Assembly (NCBI RefSeq): GCF_020524285.1 | Contig: NZ_JAIVKX010000003.1 | Coordinates: 62,001-126,000, forward strand | DNA length: 64,000 nucleotides | Source of the DNA: Alloyangia pacifica | GTDB taxonomy: Bacteria > Pseudomonadota > Alphaproteobacteria > Rhodobacterales > Rhodobacteraceae | Direction of reading: 5' to 3' | In this document: positions 16,684 to 25,615 of the stretch, piece after piece | Layout of the letters: the number at the start of each line of letters is the position of its first letter | Position numbering within the stretch: position 1 is the stretch's first letter | Notes under the pieces: generated by a model | Seen by the model: only the letters and a program-made list of their open reading frames with translations | Database searches by the model: none | What the model was told of the DNA's origin: nothing | Position numbers and translations under genes: made by a program

Positions 16684-18120
16684 TCACAGACCCTTGGCCT
16701 TGTAGCTCTTCGACACCCGGTCGATGGCGACGATGAACCCCGCCGTGCGCAGGTCGGTGACATCGTCGCGCCCGTGCCAGATTTCGCGCATCGACTGGTA
16801 GGCGGTGCGCATCGTGTCATCGAGCCCCGAGCGCACCAGCTCCAGCTCGTCGGCGCCGCGCAGGTAGCGGGCCTTGAACGCAGGGTCGAGGTTCCAGGTG
16901 TCCCCAAGCGCGGTGTCGAGCCGCTCGAGCTCATCGACCACCAGCTGGTGCCGGGCCTCCTCCTGCCGCCGCTGCATGCGTCCGAAGCGGATGTGGCTGA
17001 GGTTCTTCACCCATTCGAAATAGGACACCGTGACACCGCCCGCATTGGCGAAGAGGTCGGGGATGATGACCGTCCCCCGCGATCTCAGGATGTCGTCCGC
17101 CCCGGCGGTGATCGGGCCGTTGGCGGCCTCGATGATCAGATTCGCCTGCACGTTGTGTGCGTTGGTCAGGTTGATCACCCCCTCGAGCGCGGCGGGGATG
17201 AGGATGTCGCAGTCCTCGGTCAGCACGGCGCCGCCGTCGCGGGTATGGGTGGCGTCGGGATACTCCGCCAGCCCGCCGTGGCGCACCATCCAGTCCTTCA
17301 CCGCCTCGACGTCGAGCCCCTCGGGGTCAAAGAGCGCGCCGTCGCGTTCGATGATGCCGGTGACCCGCGCGCCGTCCTCCTCGGACAGGAAGCGCGCGGC
17401 GTGATAGCCGACGTTGCCAAGCCCCTGCACGATCACCCGCTTCCCCGCGAGCCCGCCCGAGAGCTGCGCCTTGGCCACGTCCTCGGGGTGGCGGAAGAAC
17501 TCGCGCAGGGCGTATTGCACGCCGCGCCCCGTCGCCTCGACGCGCCCGGCGATGCCGCCGGCGTTGAGCGGCTTGCCGGTGACGCAGGCGCGCGCATTGA
17601 TGTCGGTGGTGTTCATCCGCGCGTATTGGTCGGCGATCCAGGCCATCTCGCGCTCGCCGGTGCCCATGTCGGGGGCGGGCACGTTCTGGCTGGGATGGAT
17701 CAGGTCGCGCTTGCACAGCTCGTAGGCGAAACGCCGGGTGATCAGTTCGAGTTCGTGTTCCTCGTATTGCGTCGGGTCGATGCGCAGCCCGCCCTTGGAG
17801 CCGCCGAAGGGCGCCTCGACCAGCGCGCACTTGTAGGTCATCAGCGCCGCCAGCGCCTCGACCTCGTCCTGGTCCACGGCGGCGGCGTAGCGGATGCCGC
17901 CCTTGACCGGCTCCATGTGCTCGGAGTGCACCGAGCGGTACCCGGTGAAGGTCTCGATCTTGCCGCGCAGCCGGACGCCGAAGCGCACGGTGTAGGTGGC
18001 GTTGCAGACGCGGATCTTCTCTTCCAGTCCCGGTGGCAGGTCCATCAGCGCCACGGCGCGATTGAACATCAGGTCGACGCTCTGGCGGAAGGTCGGCTCG
18101 TTGGATGGTAAGACGTTCAT
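16684..18120 (-). CDS. gdhA: Glutamate dehydrogenase (Glu/Leu/Phe/Val dehydrogenase family)
   Basis: A 478-aa enzyme interconverting glutamate and 2-oxoglutarate plus ammonia. Substrate-site blocks are EPVKGGIRYAAAVD, MTYKCALVEAPFGGSKGGL with the catalytic Lys, and PAPDMGTGEREMAWI; the dinucleotide fold appears as VQGLGNVGYHAARFL. The length and the GLGNVG loop fit the NAD-type hexameric class used for catabolism, although specificity is not proven. GGAGAACC lies just before the ATG. It is divergent from the Tad-like genes. Confidence 0.93.
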   Translation of the reverse strand: MNVLPSNEPTFRQSVDLMFNRAVALMDLPPGLEEKIRVCNATYTVRFGVRLRGKIETFTGYRSVHSEHMEPVKGGIRYAAAVDQDEVEALAALMTYKCALVEAPFGGSKGGLRIDPTQYEEHELELITRRFAYELCKRDLIHPSQNVPAPDMGTGEREMAWIADQYARMNTTDINARACVTGKPLNAGGIAGRVEATGRGVQYALREFFRHPEDVAKAQLSGGLAGKRVIVQGLGNVGYHAARFLSEEDGARVTGIIERDGALFDPEGLDVEAVKDWMVRHGGLAEYPDATHTRDGGAVLTEDCDILIPAALEGVINLTNAHNVQANLIIEAANGPITAGADDILRSRGTVIIPDLFANAGGVTVSYFEWVKNLSHIRFGRMQRRQEEARHQLVVDELERLDTALGDTWNLDPAFKARYLRGADELELVRSGLDDTMRTAYQSMREIWHGRDDVTDLRTAGFIVAIDRVSKSYKAKGL

Positions 18121-18473
18121 TGGTTCTCCTCCTGACCAAACGCACGCTTGCCGGTCCGCGACGAGGCGCGGAATGCCGTCTACTGCCGCGACGCCGGAAC
18201 TTCCGGAGGAGCGAGGGACGGCGGCCTCTCAATTCTGACGGAAAACCCCGCGCGGCGAAACCGTTTGCTAACCGCCGCGCAACGGATTGTTCGGAGTCTG
18301 GAACCGACCCCCGTAACCACGCGCGCATTGTCCGCTCCAGAAACACGTAAGTCCCAATTTCGCCGTCATAAAAGCCGCATTTTGGCCATCATGGAGCGGG
18401 ATAGTTTCCCCCGTAGTGTGGTGAGTCTTGCGGGCCCTGTGGAAGCAGAGGCCGAAAGAAGGGTATCTGGATA
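18121..18473. other. 353-base divergent intergenic region
   Basis: It must contain the promoters of gdhA (minus) and the VWA gene (plus). The stretch around 18340-18400 is noticeably richer in A and T than the surroundings. No convincing operator repeat or small gene was found. Confidence 0.5.
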
Positions 18474-19907
18474 ATGGAAAAGCAGACTGCAAAACGGCGC
18501 GATTTCCGCGCCCGGAGCAGGACCTCGCTGGCGGCGCTGACGCGTGGCTGCGATACGTTCCTCCACGACGAAGGGGGCAGCATGTCCTACTTCGCCGTTG
18601 TTTCTTCACTGGTGATGATGGTGTTCGGCGGCATTGGCGTCGACATGGTGGTCACCGAGCTGAACCGGACAAAGGTCCAGAACACGCTTGACCGCGCGGT
18701 GCTTGCCGCGGCGGATCTCGACCAGACCCTCGAGCCCGAAGAAGTCGTCACCGACTACATGACCAAGATGGGGCTGTCCGATGCCCTGGTCTCGTCGGAC
18801 GTGGACGAGGGCCTCAACTACCGCATCGTCACCGCCGATGGTTTCGTGCAGATGCCGTCGAACTTCCTGCAGTTGCTGGGGATCGACACGATCAGCGCCT
18901 CCGGCCACGCCCAGGCCACCGAGCGCTTCAACAAGGTCGAGGTTTCGCTCGTCGTCGATATCTCGGGGTCGATGGCGGACAACAGCAAGATGGACAACCT
19001 CAAGAGCGCCGCCAGCGACTTCGTCGACACGCTGCTGGCCGACGGCAACGACGACCTGGTGTCGATCTCGCTGGTGCCCTACTCCGAACAGGTCAACGCC
19101 GGCCCCGACATTCTGAGCAAGCTTTCGGTCGACTGGAAGCACGGCTACTCGCATTGCCTCGAGATGCCGGAGTCGGTCTTCAGCTCCGCCGCGCTCGACA
19201 CGTCGATGACCTACGAGCAGATGCAGCACTTCCAGTGGAACTACGACGGCAAGAACACGCTGACCGACACGGTATGCCCGCGTTACGACTACGAGCGGAT
19301 AGCCCCGTTCAGCCAGGACGCCAGCGCCCTGAAGCAACAGATCAACAAGCTGACGCCGCGCGCCGGCACCTCGATCTTCCTGGGGATGAAGTGGGGCAGC
19401 GCGCTGCTCGACCCGTCGACCCGCGAAATCGCCAGCAGCCTGATCGACGAGGGTGAAGTGTCCTCCGCCTTCGAAGGCCGACCGCTGGACTATGACGACG
19501 AGGAAGTGCTGAAGACCGTGGTGCTGATGACCGACGGCCAGCACGACAAGTCGTTCCGCATCAGCTCGAACTACTACGACTCGGAATCCGAGTATGTGCA
19601 GTGGAGCAAGAACAACCTCTGGTACTGGCTGAACCGCAACGTCTACTCGTGGCAGCGCGGCTACTTCTACTACCAGAAGTACGACGCCGACACCGGCGAC
19701 CGGCTGCTCGACAGCATCTGCACCGCCGCCAAGGACAAGGGCATCATCATCTGGTCGATCGGCTTCGAGGTCCAGGACCACGGCGCCGACGTGATGGAAA
19801 GCTGCGCTTCCTCGCCGTCGCATTTCTTCCGCGTCGACGGCACGGAGATCTCGGAAGCCTTCTCGACAATCGCGCACACCCTCAACCAACTGAGGCTGAC
19901 CCAATGA
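18474..19907 (+). CDS. TadG-like pilus-assembly protein with von Willebrand A domain
   Basis: A 477-aa protein. A basic N-terminal stretch and one transmembrane helix (about residues 38-58, SYFAVVSSLVMMVFGGIGVD) are typical of TadE/TadG proteins. A von Willebrand A domain follows, with MIDAS motif D162-I-S164-G-S166 and a later VVLMTDGQHD loop. Most of the chain is probably outside the cytoplasmic membrane. Tyr- and Asn-rich segments (SSNYYDSESEYVQW, WLNRNVYSWQRGYFYY) fill the loop after the MIDAS. It overlaps the next gene by ATGA, and two TadE-like genes follow. Confidence 0.85.
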   Translation: MEKQTAKRRDFRARSRTSLAALTRGCDTFLHDEGGSMSYFAVVSSLVMMVFGGIGVDMVVTELNRTKVQNTLDRAVLAAADLDQTLEPEEVVTDYMTKMGLSDALVSSDVDEGLNYRIVTADGFVQMPSNFLQLLGIDTISASGHAQATERFNKVEVSLVVDISGSMADNSKMDNLKSAASDFVDTLLADGNDDLVSISLVPYSEQVNAGPDILSKLSVDWKHGYSHCLEMPESVFSSAALDTSMTYEQMQHFQWNYDGKNTLTDTVCPRYDYERIAPFSQDASALKQQINKLTPRAGTSIFLGMKWGSALLDPSTREIASSLIDEGEVSSAFEGRPLDYDDEEVLKTVVLMTDGQHDKSFRISSNYYDSESEYVQWSKNNLWYWLNRNVYSWQRGYFYYQKYDADTGDRLLDSICTAAKDKGIIIWSIGFEVQDHGADVMESCASSPSHFFRVDGTEISEAFSTIAHTLNQLRLTQ

Positions 19908-20440
19908 TCGGTTCTGTAAAATCCGCCCTGCGGCGTTTCGGCCGTGACGAAGACGGCTCGATGATCATTCCCTTCGCAATGTGGACCCCGGTCTTCGTCG
20001 GCCTGATCATTGCCAGCGTCGAAGCAGGCACCGCGACCATGCGCCAGAGCGCCCTCGACCGCGCGCTCGATGAGACCGTGCGCGAGGTGAAGATCGGAAC
20101 CGGGACGCTGTTCACCGCGGACGATCTCAAGCAGATGATCTGCGACCGCGCGCCCGTCCTGGGAAGCTGCGTCGAGACGCTGCAGCTCGAGATGGTCGGC
20201 CTCGACATGCGCGACTGGGTCCAGCCGGAGACAACGCCGGATTGCGTCGACACCAACCTGTCGGTGACCCCGATGCGCAACTTCGTCAACGGCATCCAGC
20301 ACGAGACCATGCTGCTGCGCGCCTGCTACAAGTATCGTCCGATCACCCCCGCCGGAGTCCTGGCCGCATCCATGCCGAAGGACGACGAGGGGTACACCGC
20401 ACTCGTGGCCACCTCGGCCTTCGTGCATGAGCCGATGTAA
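19904..20440 (+). CDS. TadE-like pilus-assembly protein
   Basis: A 178-aa protein with an N-terminal basic segment, then the TadE-type DEDGSMIIPFAMWTPVFVGL hydrophobic stretch (residues 15-35) and an extracytoplasmic remainder with Cys residues that could form disulfides (MICDRAP, GSCVETL, PDCVDT, RACYKY). The ATG overlaps the VWA gene stop, and a longer in-frame reading inside that gene is rejected. The probable role is as a minor pseudopilin-like partner of the VWA protein. Confidence 0.82.
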   Translation: MIGSVKSALRRFGRDEDGSMIIPFAMWTPVFVGLIIASVEAGTATMRQSALDRALDETVREVKIGTGTLFTADDLKQMICDRAPVLGSCVETLQLEMVGLDMRDWVQPETTPDCVDTNLSVTPMRNFVNGIQHETMLLRACYKYRPITPAGVLAASMPKDDEGYTALVATSAFVHEPM

Positions 20441-20451
20441 GGAGTGGGGAG

Positions 20452-21201
20452 ATGATCGCGATGAATAAATCCCTGACCAAGCGCCTCTCGCGTTTTGCCC
20501 GCGACACCCGCGGCAACGTGACGATGGAGGTGATGATCACCATGCCCGCCCTGCTGCTCATCTTTGCAGGCTGCTGGGTCTATTTCGACGTTTTCCGCGA
20601 ATCCGTGGTGAACCAGAAGGCCAACTACGTGATCGGTGACGCGCTCTCGCGCGAAACCGACGAGATCGACGACACCTACATCGACAATGCCTACAAGCTG
20701 CTCAAGCTGTTCACCCGCACCGGTGAAGAGGTCTACGACGAGGAGACCTCGCCTGGCTTCTCGGACGGCGATCTCTACCGCACCGACCTGCGGATCACCG
20801 TGGTCAGCTACAAGGAGAAGCAGGACAAGTACCAGGTCGAATGGTCCGTGGTGCGGGGCGATCCCGACGAGCTGGCCGACAATGATCTCACCGACATGCG
20901 CGATCGCCTGCCGATCATGGCCGACGGCACGCAGGTGATCCTGGTGGAGACCTGGGACGACTACTATCCGCTGTTCCGCGTCGGCCTCGATGCCTTCCCG
21001 ATCAAGGCATACAGCTTCACCCAGCCGCGCTATGCGCCGCAACTTCTGTACGACGACAAGAACGGCAACAACGGCTGGGGCAACGGCGACCAGGACGCTG
21101 CAGGCAACTCCCTGTGCAACAACAACGCCGAGAACGCCACGGACTGCGACAACAGCGACGGCTCCTACAACAACGAGCCGAGCGGCAACGGCGGCTGGTA
21201 A
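20452..21201 (+). CDS. TadE-like protein with Asn/Gly/Asp-rich C-terminal tail
   Basis: A 249-aa protein with the same plan as its neighbour: basic N-terminus, DTRGNVTMEVMITMPALLLIFAGCW hydrophobic segment (about residues 20-44, quoted in part as MEVMITMPALLLIF), and an extracytoplasmic acidic domain. From about residue 203 the sequence changes to NGNNGWGNGDQDAAGNS, then a Cys pair within LCNNNAENATDCDN and an end in SGNGGW. A second possible ATG lies three codons in. It starts 11 bases after the previous stop and ends before a strong terminator. Confidence 0.8.
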   Translation: MIAMNKSLTKRLSRFARDTRGNVTMEVMITMPALLLIFAGCWVYFDVFRESVVNQKANYVIGDALSRETDEIDDTYIDNAYKLLKLFTRTGEEVYDEETSPGFSDGDLYRTDLRITVVSYKEKQDKYQVEWSVVRGDPDELADNDLTDMRDRLPIMADGTQVILVETWDDYYPLFRVGLDAFPIKAYSFTQPRYAPQLLYDDKNGNNGWGNGDQDAAGNSLCNNNAENATDCDNSDGSYNNEPSGNGGW

Positions 21202-21232
21202 GCCTTCGCCCCGGCACGATCCCGCACAAGAC

Positions 21233-21262
21233 AAAGGGCCGCAGCATCGCTGCGGCCCTTTT
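21233..21262 (+). terminator. Rho-independent terminator after the Tad-like operon
   Basis: GGGCCGCAGC and GCTGCGGCCC form a 10-bp perfect stem with a three-base loop, flanked by AAA on the left and TTTT on the right. It ends the VWA-TadE-TadE transcript and may also serve the convergent gene at 21308. Confidence 0.9.
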
Positions 21263-21307
21263 CGCATCTCGCCCCAAGCGCGCGGGTCCACGCCGGCTGG
21301 AAGTGGA

Positions 21308-21814
21308 TCACTCCTCCGGCGGCAGGTCCCCGTTGCGGCGCATGACGAGCACAGAAATGATGTCGGCCATCGGCTTGGTGTCGCGCGCGGCGGTCACCCC
21401 GCCGACGGCGACGCGGCGCCCGGTCCGCCACCACAGCCCCGGATGCCAGGCCCGCGGCCCCGGCTCGCTGAGCATCAGCGCAAAGCCGTTCGAGGGTTTC
21501 AGCGCAAAGGCGCCGCGGTCCACCTTCACCACGTCGGCCATGCGGGCGATCACCGCGCCCGAGCTGTCGGTCAGCGCCTCTTCGGTGAGCACCAGCTCGC
21601 GCGCGGTGACCCGCCACATGTGCTGCGCCACCCAGAGCGCCGCCACGCCCAGCACGATCAGGAACACCAGCCACAGCGGGTTCGCCGGCGGCTGCATCAC
21701 CGCCAGCCAGAGCAGCAGCAGGCCGAGCCCGCCCATCGTGCCGACGCCGATCACCCGCCGCGGCCCGATCGCCGAGGCGCGGGCCAGAATCTTGTCGTCC
21801 GTCATGTCGTCCAT
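21308..21814 (-). CDS. Membrane protein with PH-like domain, function unknown
   Basis: A 168-aa protein with two adjacent transmembrane helices (VIGVGTMGGLGLLLLWLAVM and LWLVFLIVLGVAALWVAQ) followed by a beta-rich tail (ARELVLTEEALTDSSG, DVVKVDRGAFALKPSNGFALML) that resembles bacterial PH-like domains. GGGAGGAACC supports the ATG at 21814 rather than the one three codons later. It lies downstream of pheA on the same strand with a 20-base gap, so the two are probably co-transcribed. Confidence 0.7.
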   Translation of the reverse strand: MDDMTDDKILARASAIGPRRVIGVGTMGGLGLLLLWLAVMQPPANPLWLVFLIVLGVAALWVAQHMWRVTARELVLTEEALTDSSGAVIARMADVVKVDRGAFALKPSNGFALMLSEPGPRAWHPGLWWRTGRRVAVGGVTAARDTKPMADIISVLVMRRNGDLPPEE

Positions 21815-21834
21815 GGTTCCTCCCCTGCCCCGGA

Positions 21835-22668
21835 TCAGTCGCGGCGCGGATCGCGCGGATAGACCCCGAGGATCTCGAGATATTCGGTGAAGTAATCGAG
21901 TTCCTCCAGCGCGCGCTTCACCGCCGGATCCTCGGGGTGGCCCTCGATGTCGGCGTAGAACTGCGTCGCGGTGAAGGAGCCGCCGACCATGTAGCTTTCC
22001 AGCTTGGTCATGTTGACGCCATTGGTGGCGAAACCGCCCATCGCCTTGTAGAGCGCGGCGGGGATGTTGCGCACCTGGAACACGAAGGTGGTCATCATGC
22101 CGTGCTCGCCGCGGCGTTCATGATTCGCCTGCGGCGACATCACGAGGAAGCGGGTGGTGTTGTTGCCCTGGTCCTCGATGTGGCGTGCCAGCACGTCGAG
22201 CCCGTAGATCTCGCCCGCCAGTTCCGAGGCCAGCGCCGCGATCTCGGGCTTGCCCATCTCGGCCACCTGCCGCGCCGATCCGGCGGTGTCCGCGCCGGTG
22301 AGCCGTTTGATCCCGTGCTCGCTCAGGAACTTGCGGCACTGGCCCAGCAGCACCGTGTGGGTCATAGCCTGCTCGATCTTCTCGAGCGGCACGCCGGGCA
22401 GCGCCAGCAGGTTGATATGCACCCGGACGAAGGCTTCGCCGATGATGTGCAGCCCCGAGTGCGGCAGCAGCGAGTGAATGTCCGCGACCCGCCCGTAGGT
22501 GGAGTTCTCGACCGGCAGCATCGCGAGCTCCGCCTCGCCGCTCTTCACCGCCTCGATCGCGTCCTCAAACGTGCGGCACGGCAGGGCCTCCATGTCCGGA
22601 CGGGCGTCACGGCAGGCCTGGTGCGAATAGGCGCCAAGCTCTCCCTGGAAGGCAATGCGGTTGGTCAT
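21835..22668 (-). CDS. pheA: Prephenate dehydratase
   Basis: A 277-aa enzyme converting prephenate to phenylpyruvate for phenylalanine synthesis. It contains IAFQGELGAYSHQA at the start, MLPVENSTYGRVADIH, the catalytic Thr in the NNTTRFLVMS motif, and a C-terminal ACT domain (FQVRNIPAALYKAMGGFATNGVNMTKLES) for feedback control by phenylalanine. There is no chorismate mutase domain. The ATG at 22668 matches the family start; a GTG nine codons upstream is possible but less likely. Confidence 0.95.
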   Translation of the reverse strand: MTNRIAFQGELGAYSHQACRDARPDMEALPCRTFEDAIEAVKSGEAELAMLPVENSTYGRVADIHSLLPHSGLHIIGEAFVRVHINLLALPGVPLEKIEQAMTHTVLLGQCRKFLSEHGIKRLTGADTAGSARQVAEMGKPEIAALASELAGEIYGLDVLARHIEDQGNNTTRFLVMSPQANHERRGEHGMMTTFVFQVRNIPAALYKAMGGFATNGVNMTKLESYMVGGSFTATQFYADIEGHPEDPAVKRALEELDYFTEYLEILGVYPRDPRRD

Positions 22669-22812
22669 GTCAGTCTCGCGTCGTTTTGGAAACACTTGAG
22701 CCTTGTGGGCATTTGGTCGCGGCTAGTATACCTTGCCAGAGGTCAAGGGAAGCCGTAGACCACTGAGCGACGGTTATCTTTCGACGCCCGACCTGGGGAG
22801 GACACGCGACAC

Positions 22813-23325
22813 ATGTTTGATACCATGACCTTGACGAAGATTGTCGGCGGCGTCTGCGGCGCCTTTCTGATCTACCTGCTTGGCGGCTGGGTCGGCGAAG
22901 GGCTCTACCATGTCGGCGGCAGCCACGGCGAGGACGTCGCCTCCTACGTGATCGAGGTGGACGACAGCGGCAGCGGTGGCGGCGAAGAAGAAGCCATGGA
23001 CTTCGAGACGCTAATGGCCTCGGCCGATGCCGGCAAGGGCGAGAAGGTCTTCGGCAAGTGCCGCGCCTGCCACAAGATCGACGGCTCCAACGCCACCGGC
23101 CCGCACCTCGACGGCGTCGTCGGGCGCGAGATCGACGCGGTGGACGGCTTCAGCTACTCCGGCGCGCTCGAGCAGGTCGGCGAGGTCTGGACCCCCGAGA
23201 ACCTGTTCCACTTCCTCGAGGACCCCAAGGGCGTGGCGCCCGGTACCGCGATGTCCTTCGCCGGCCTGAAGAAGGCAGAGGACCGCGTGAACCTGATCGC
23301 CTACCTGGACTCGCTGGGCGGCTGA
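22813..23325 (+). CDS. Membrane-anchored class I cytochrome c
   Basis: A 170-aa protein with one uncleaved N-terminal helix (IVGGVCGAFLIYLLGGWVG), an acidic, Gly-rich linker (VDDSGSGGGEEEA) and a class I cytochrome c domain. Haem is bound by Cys83, Cys86 and His87 (GKCRACHKIDG), with Met147 in PGTAMSFAG as the likely sixth ligand. The layout matches cytochrome c552/cy (CycM) electron carriers that link the bc1 complex to oxidases from the periplasmic face. GGGGAGGACAC precedes the ATG. The gene is divergent from pheA. Confidence 0.9.
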   Translation: MFDTMTLTKIVGGVCGAFLIYLLGGWVGEGLYHVGGSHGEDVASYVIEVDDSGSGGGEEEAMDFETLMASADAGKGEKVFGKCRACHKIDGSNATGPHLDGVVGREIDAVDGFSYSGALEQVGEVWTPENLFHFLEDPKGVAPGTAMSFAGLKKAEDRVNLIAYLDSLGG

Positions 23326-23346
23326 TCGCAGCACGCAGAGGTTTCC

Positions 23347-23380
23347 AAAGGCCATGGCCCCGCGCCATGGCCTTTTTCTT
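23347..23380 (+). terminator. Rho-independent terminator after the cytochrome c gene
   Basis: AAAGGCCATGG pairs with CCATGGCCTTT over a 7-base loop and runs into TTTTT. Its right half is part of a 15-bp tandem duplication. Confidence 0.9.
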
Positions 23381-23398
23381 TGTGGCCTTTTTCTTTGC
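23369..23398 (+). repeat. Tandem duplication of a 15-bp unit at the terminator
   Basis: GGCCTTTTTCTTTGT is followed at once by GGCCTTTTTCTTTGC. The first copy overlaps the right stem and T-run of the terminator, so the T-run has been duplicated. Confidence 0.85.
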
Positions 23399-23440
23399 GC
23401 GCAGCCCTTTGAAGCCACAGGCGCGGCATCCGGCAATCGC

Positions 23441-23473
23441 GGGGCTCCACCCCCTGGGGTATTTTCCTCTAGG
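23441..23473. repeat. Dispersed intergenic element, copy 2 (short)
   Basis: GGGGCTCCACCCCCTGGGG is followed by a TATTTTCCTCTAGG core. It is a shorter, inverted relative of the elements at 3978, 43742, 47703 and 60895. It lies in the gap between the cytochrome c gene and yejA. Confidence 0.45.
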
Positions 23474-23637
23474 CACAGGGCTGTACCCTCACGGCACCGT
23501 GCCCCGGCAGGCGCCCTCGCGCCGAAATCGCGAGCGCTCACGCAATCTCCAGCAAGTTCGGCTTGAATGTCGTCACGGCGGGACCTTAGCTTAGATCAAA
23601 CGGCAGAGCCCAAGCCGACAACCGAAGGGGAGACCAC

Positions 23638-25614
23638 ATGATCCGGACGACGCGCCCTGCCGCGGCCGCCACTCGCAGCCTCGATCCGATTGCCCGGCAA
23701 CTGATTGCCCGGCGCCCCTTCCTCGGCGCGCTGACCGCGCTGGGACTTGCCTTCGCCGCGCCGACCGGCTGGGCCCAGGAAGCCGAGACCGAGGTCTCGA
23801 CCGAGGCGACGGAAGACAAGATCATCACCTCGCACGGCTATTCCTACTTCGGCGAGCTCGACTATCCTGCCGATTACGACCACTTCGACTTCGCGAATCC
23901 CGACGCGCCGAAGGGCGGCGAGATCGTGCTCGGTGCCTCGGGCACCTTCGACAGCATGAACCCCTATTCCCGCAAGGGCCGCGCCGGGGCGCTGACCACG
24001 CTGCAATACGACAGCCTGATCGAGAGCACCGAGGATTCCGTCGGCCAGTACTACGGCATCATCGCCGACAGCCTGGAATACCCCGAGGACAAGTCCTGGG
24101 TGATCTTCCACATCCGCGCCGAGGCGACCTTCTGGGACGGCACCCCGGTGACCGCCGAGGACGTGGTCTATTCGCACAAGCTTTTCATCACCCAGGGCCT
24201 GCCCTCCTATGCTGCCGCCGTCGGCGAGATGGTGACCGGCGCCGAGGCGCTCGACGAGCGCACCGTGAAGTTCACCTTCAACACCGAGCTCACCAAGCGC
24301 TCGCGCATCGAGACCGTGGGCGCCACGCCGGTCTTCAAGAAGGCCTGGTTCGAGGAAGACCCCGAGAACCGCCGCCTCGACGAGCCGCGCATGGAGGTGG
24401 CCGTCGGCTCGGGCCCCTACAAGCTCGACAGCTACGAGGTGAACCGCCGCATCGTCTACAAGCTGCGCGACGATTACTGGGGCAAGGACATTCCCTTCAA
24501 CAAGGGGCGGCACAACTACGGCACCATCCGCGTCGAGTATTTCGCCGACCAGACCGCGTCTTTCGAGGCGTTCAAGGCCGGCGAATATACCTTCCGCATC
24601 GAGAGCGATCCCAAGCTCTGGGCCACCTCCTACGACTTCCCGCGCATCCAGCAGGGCACGGTGAAGAAGGAAGAGATCGCCGACGGCAGCCCGCCCAACC
24701 CCACCGGCTTCGTGTTCAACCTCGCCAAGCCGCAGCTTCAGGACAAGAAGGTGCGCGAGGCGATTGCCCTCGCCTTCAACTTCGAATGGAGCAACGAGAG
24801 CCTGCGCTACGGGCTCTACAGCCCGCGCAGCTCCTTCGTCGAGGGCACGCCGATCGAGGCCAAGGGCATGCCCGAGGGCGCCGAGCTGGCGTTCCTGCAG
24901 TCGCTGGGCGACGCGGTGCCGGAAGACCTCTACACCACCGATGTCTGGACCATGCACGAGAGCGACCCGGCCGAGCTGATCAGCCGCCGCACCCGCCGCG
25001 CCGCCGGCGCGCTGCTGCAGGAGGCGGGCTGGACCGTGGGCGACGACGGGCTGGCGCGCAACGACGCGGGCGAAACGCTCAAGCTGCGCATGATCATCCC
25101 CAGCAACATCGAGGCCAGCGTCGAGTCGATGCACGAGACCTACGTCCAGAACCTGCGCGCCCTCGGCGTCGATGCCAGCTACGAGAAGGTCGACCCGTCG
25201 CAATACACGCTGCGCCAGCGCGAACGCGACTACGACATGATCTACTCCAGCCGCTACGGCGCCTTCCTGTCCACCGGCGGCGGGCTCAGCCAGATGTACG
25301 GCTCGCGCGAAGCCGAGTTCTCGCTGTTCAACCCCGCGGGGCTGGCCAGCCCGCTGGTCGACGCGATCATCGCCGCCAGCTTCGAGGCCACCAGCCAGGA
25401 CGAAACCGACGTGGCGCTGATGGCGCTCGACCGCGCGCTGCGCTACGAGTTCTTCATCGTCCCCGACGGCTATATCGCAGACTACTGGGTCGCCTATTAC
25501 GACATGTACGAACACCCCGAGACCATTCCGCCCTACGATCTGGGCTACCTCAGCCTGTGGTGGGTGAACCCCGACAAGGAGAAGGCCCTCAAAGAGGCCG
25601 GCGTGCTGAAGTAA
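23638..25614 (+). CDS. Peptide ABC transporter substrate-binding protein (YejA-like)
   Basis: A 658-aa periplasmic binding protein of the extracellular solute-binding family 5. A basic N-terminus ([23 protein letters not shown]) with an Ala-rich cleavage region is followed by [31 protein letters not shown], the YejA-type opening, and by [23 protein letters not shown]. The double-Arg wording could allow Tat export, but Sec export is as likely. AGGGGAGACCAC lies before the ATG. It is the first gene of a four-gene yejABEF-like operon for oligopeptides or peptide antibiotics. Confidence 0.93.
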   Translation: MIRTTRPAAAATRSLDPIARQLIARRPFLGALTALGLAFAAPTGWAQEAETEVSTEATEDKIITSHGYSYFGELDYPADYDHFDFANPDAPKGGEIVLGASGTFDSMNPYSRKGRAGALTTLQYDSLIESTEDSVGQYYGIIADSLEYPEDKSWVIFHIRAEATFWDGTPVTAEDVVYSHKLFITQGLPSYAAAVGEMVTGAEALDERTVKFTFNTELTKRSRIETVGATPVFKKAWFEEDPENRRLDEPRMEVAVGSGPYKLDSYEVNRRIVYKLRDDYWGKDIPFNKGRHNYGTIRVEYFADQTASFEAFKAGEYTFRIESDPKLWATSYDFPRIQQGTVKKEEIADGSPPNPTGFVFNLAKPQLQDKKVREAIALAFNFEWSNESLRYGLYSPRSSFVEGTPIEAKGMPEGAELAFLQSLGDAVPEDLYTTDVWTMHESDPAELISRRTRRAAGALLQEAGWTVGDDGLARNDAGETLKLRMIIPSNIEASVESMHETYVQNLRALGVDASYEKVDPSQYTLRQRERDYDMIYSSRYGAFLSTGGGLSQMYGSREAEFSLFNPAGLASPLVDAIIAASFEATSQDETDVALMALDRALRYEFFIVPDGYIADYWVAYYDMYEHPETIPPYDLGYLSLWWVNPDKEKALKEAGVLK

Positions 25615-25615
25615 T

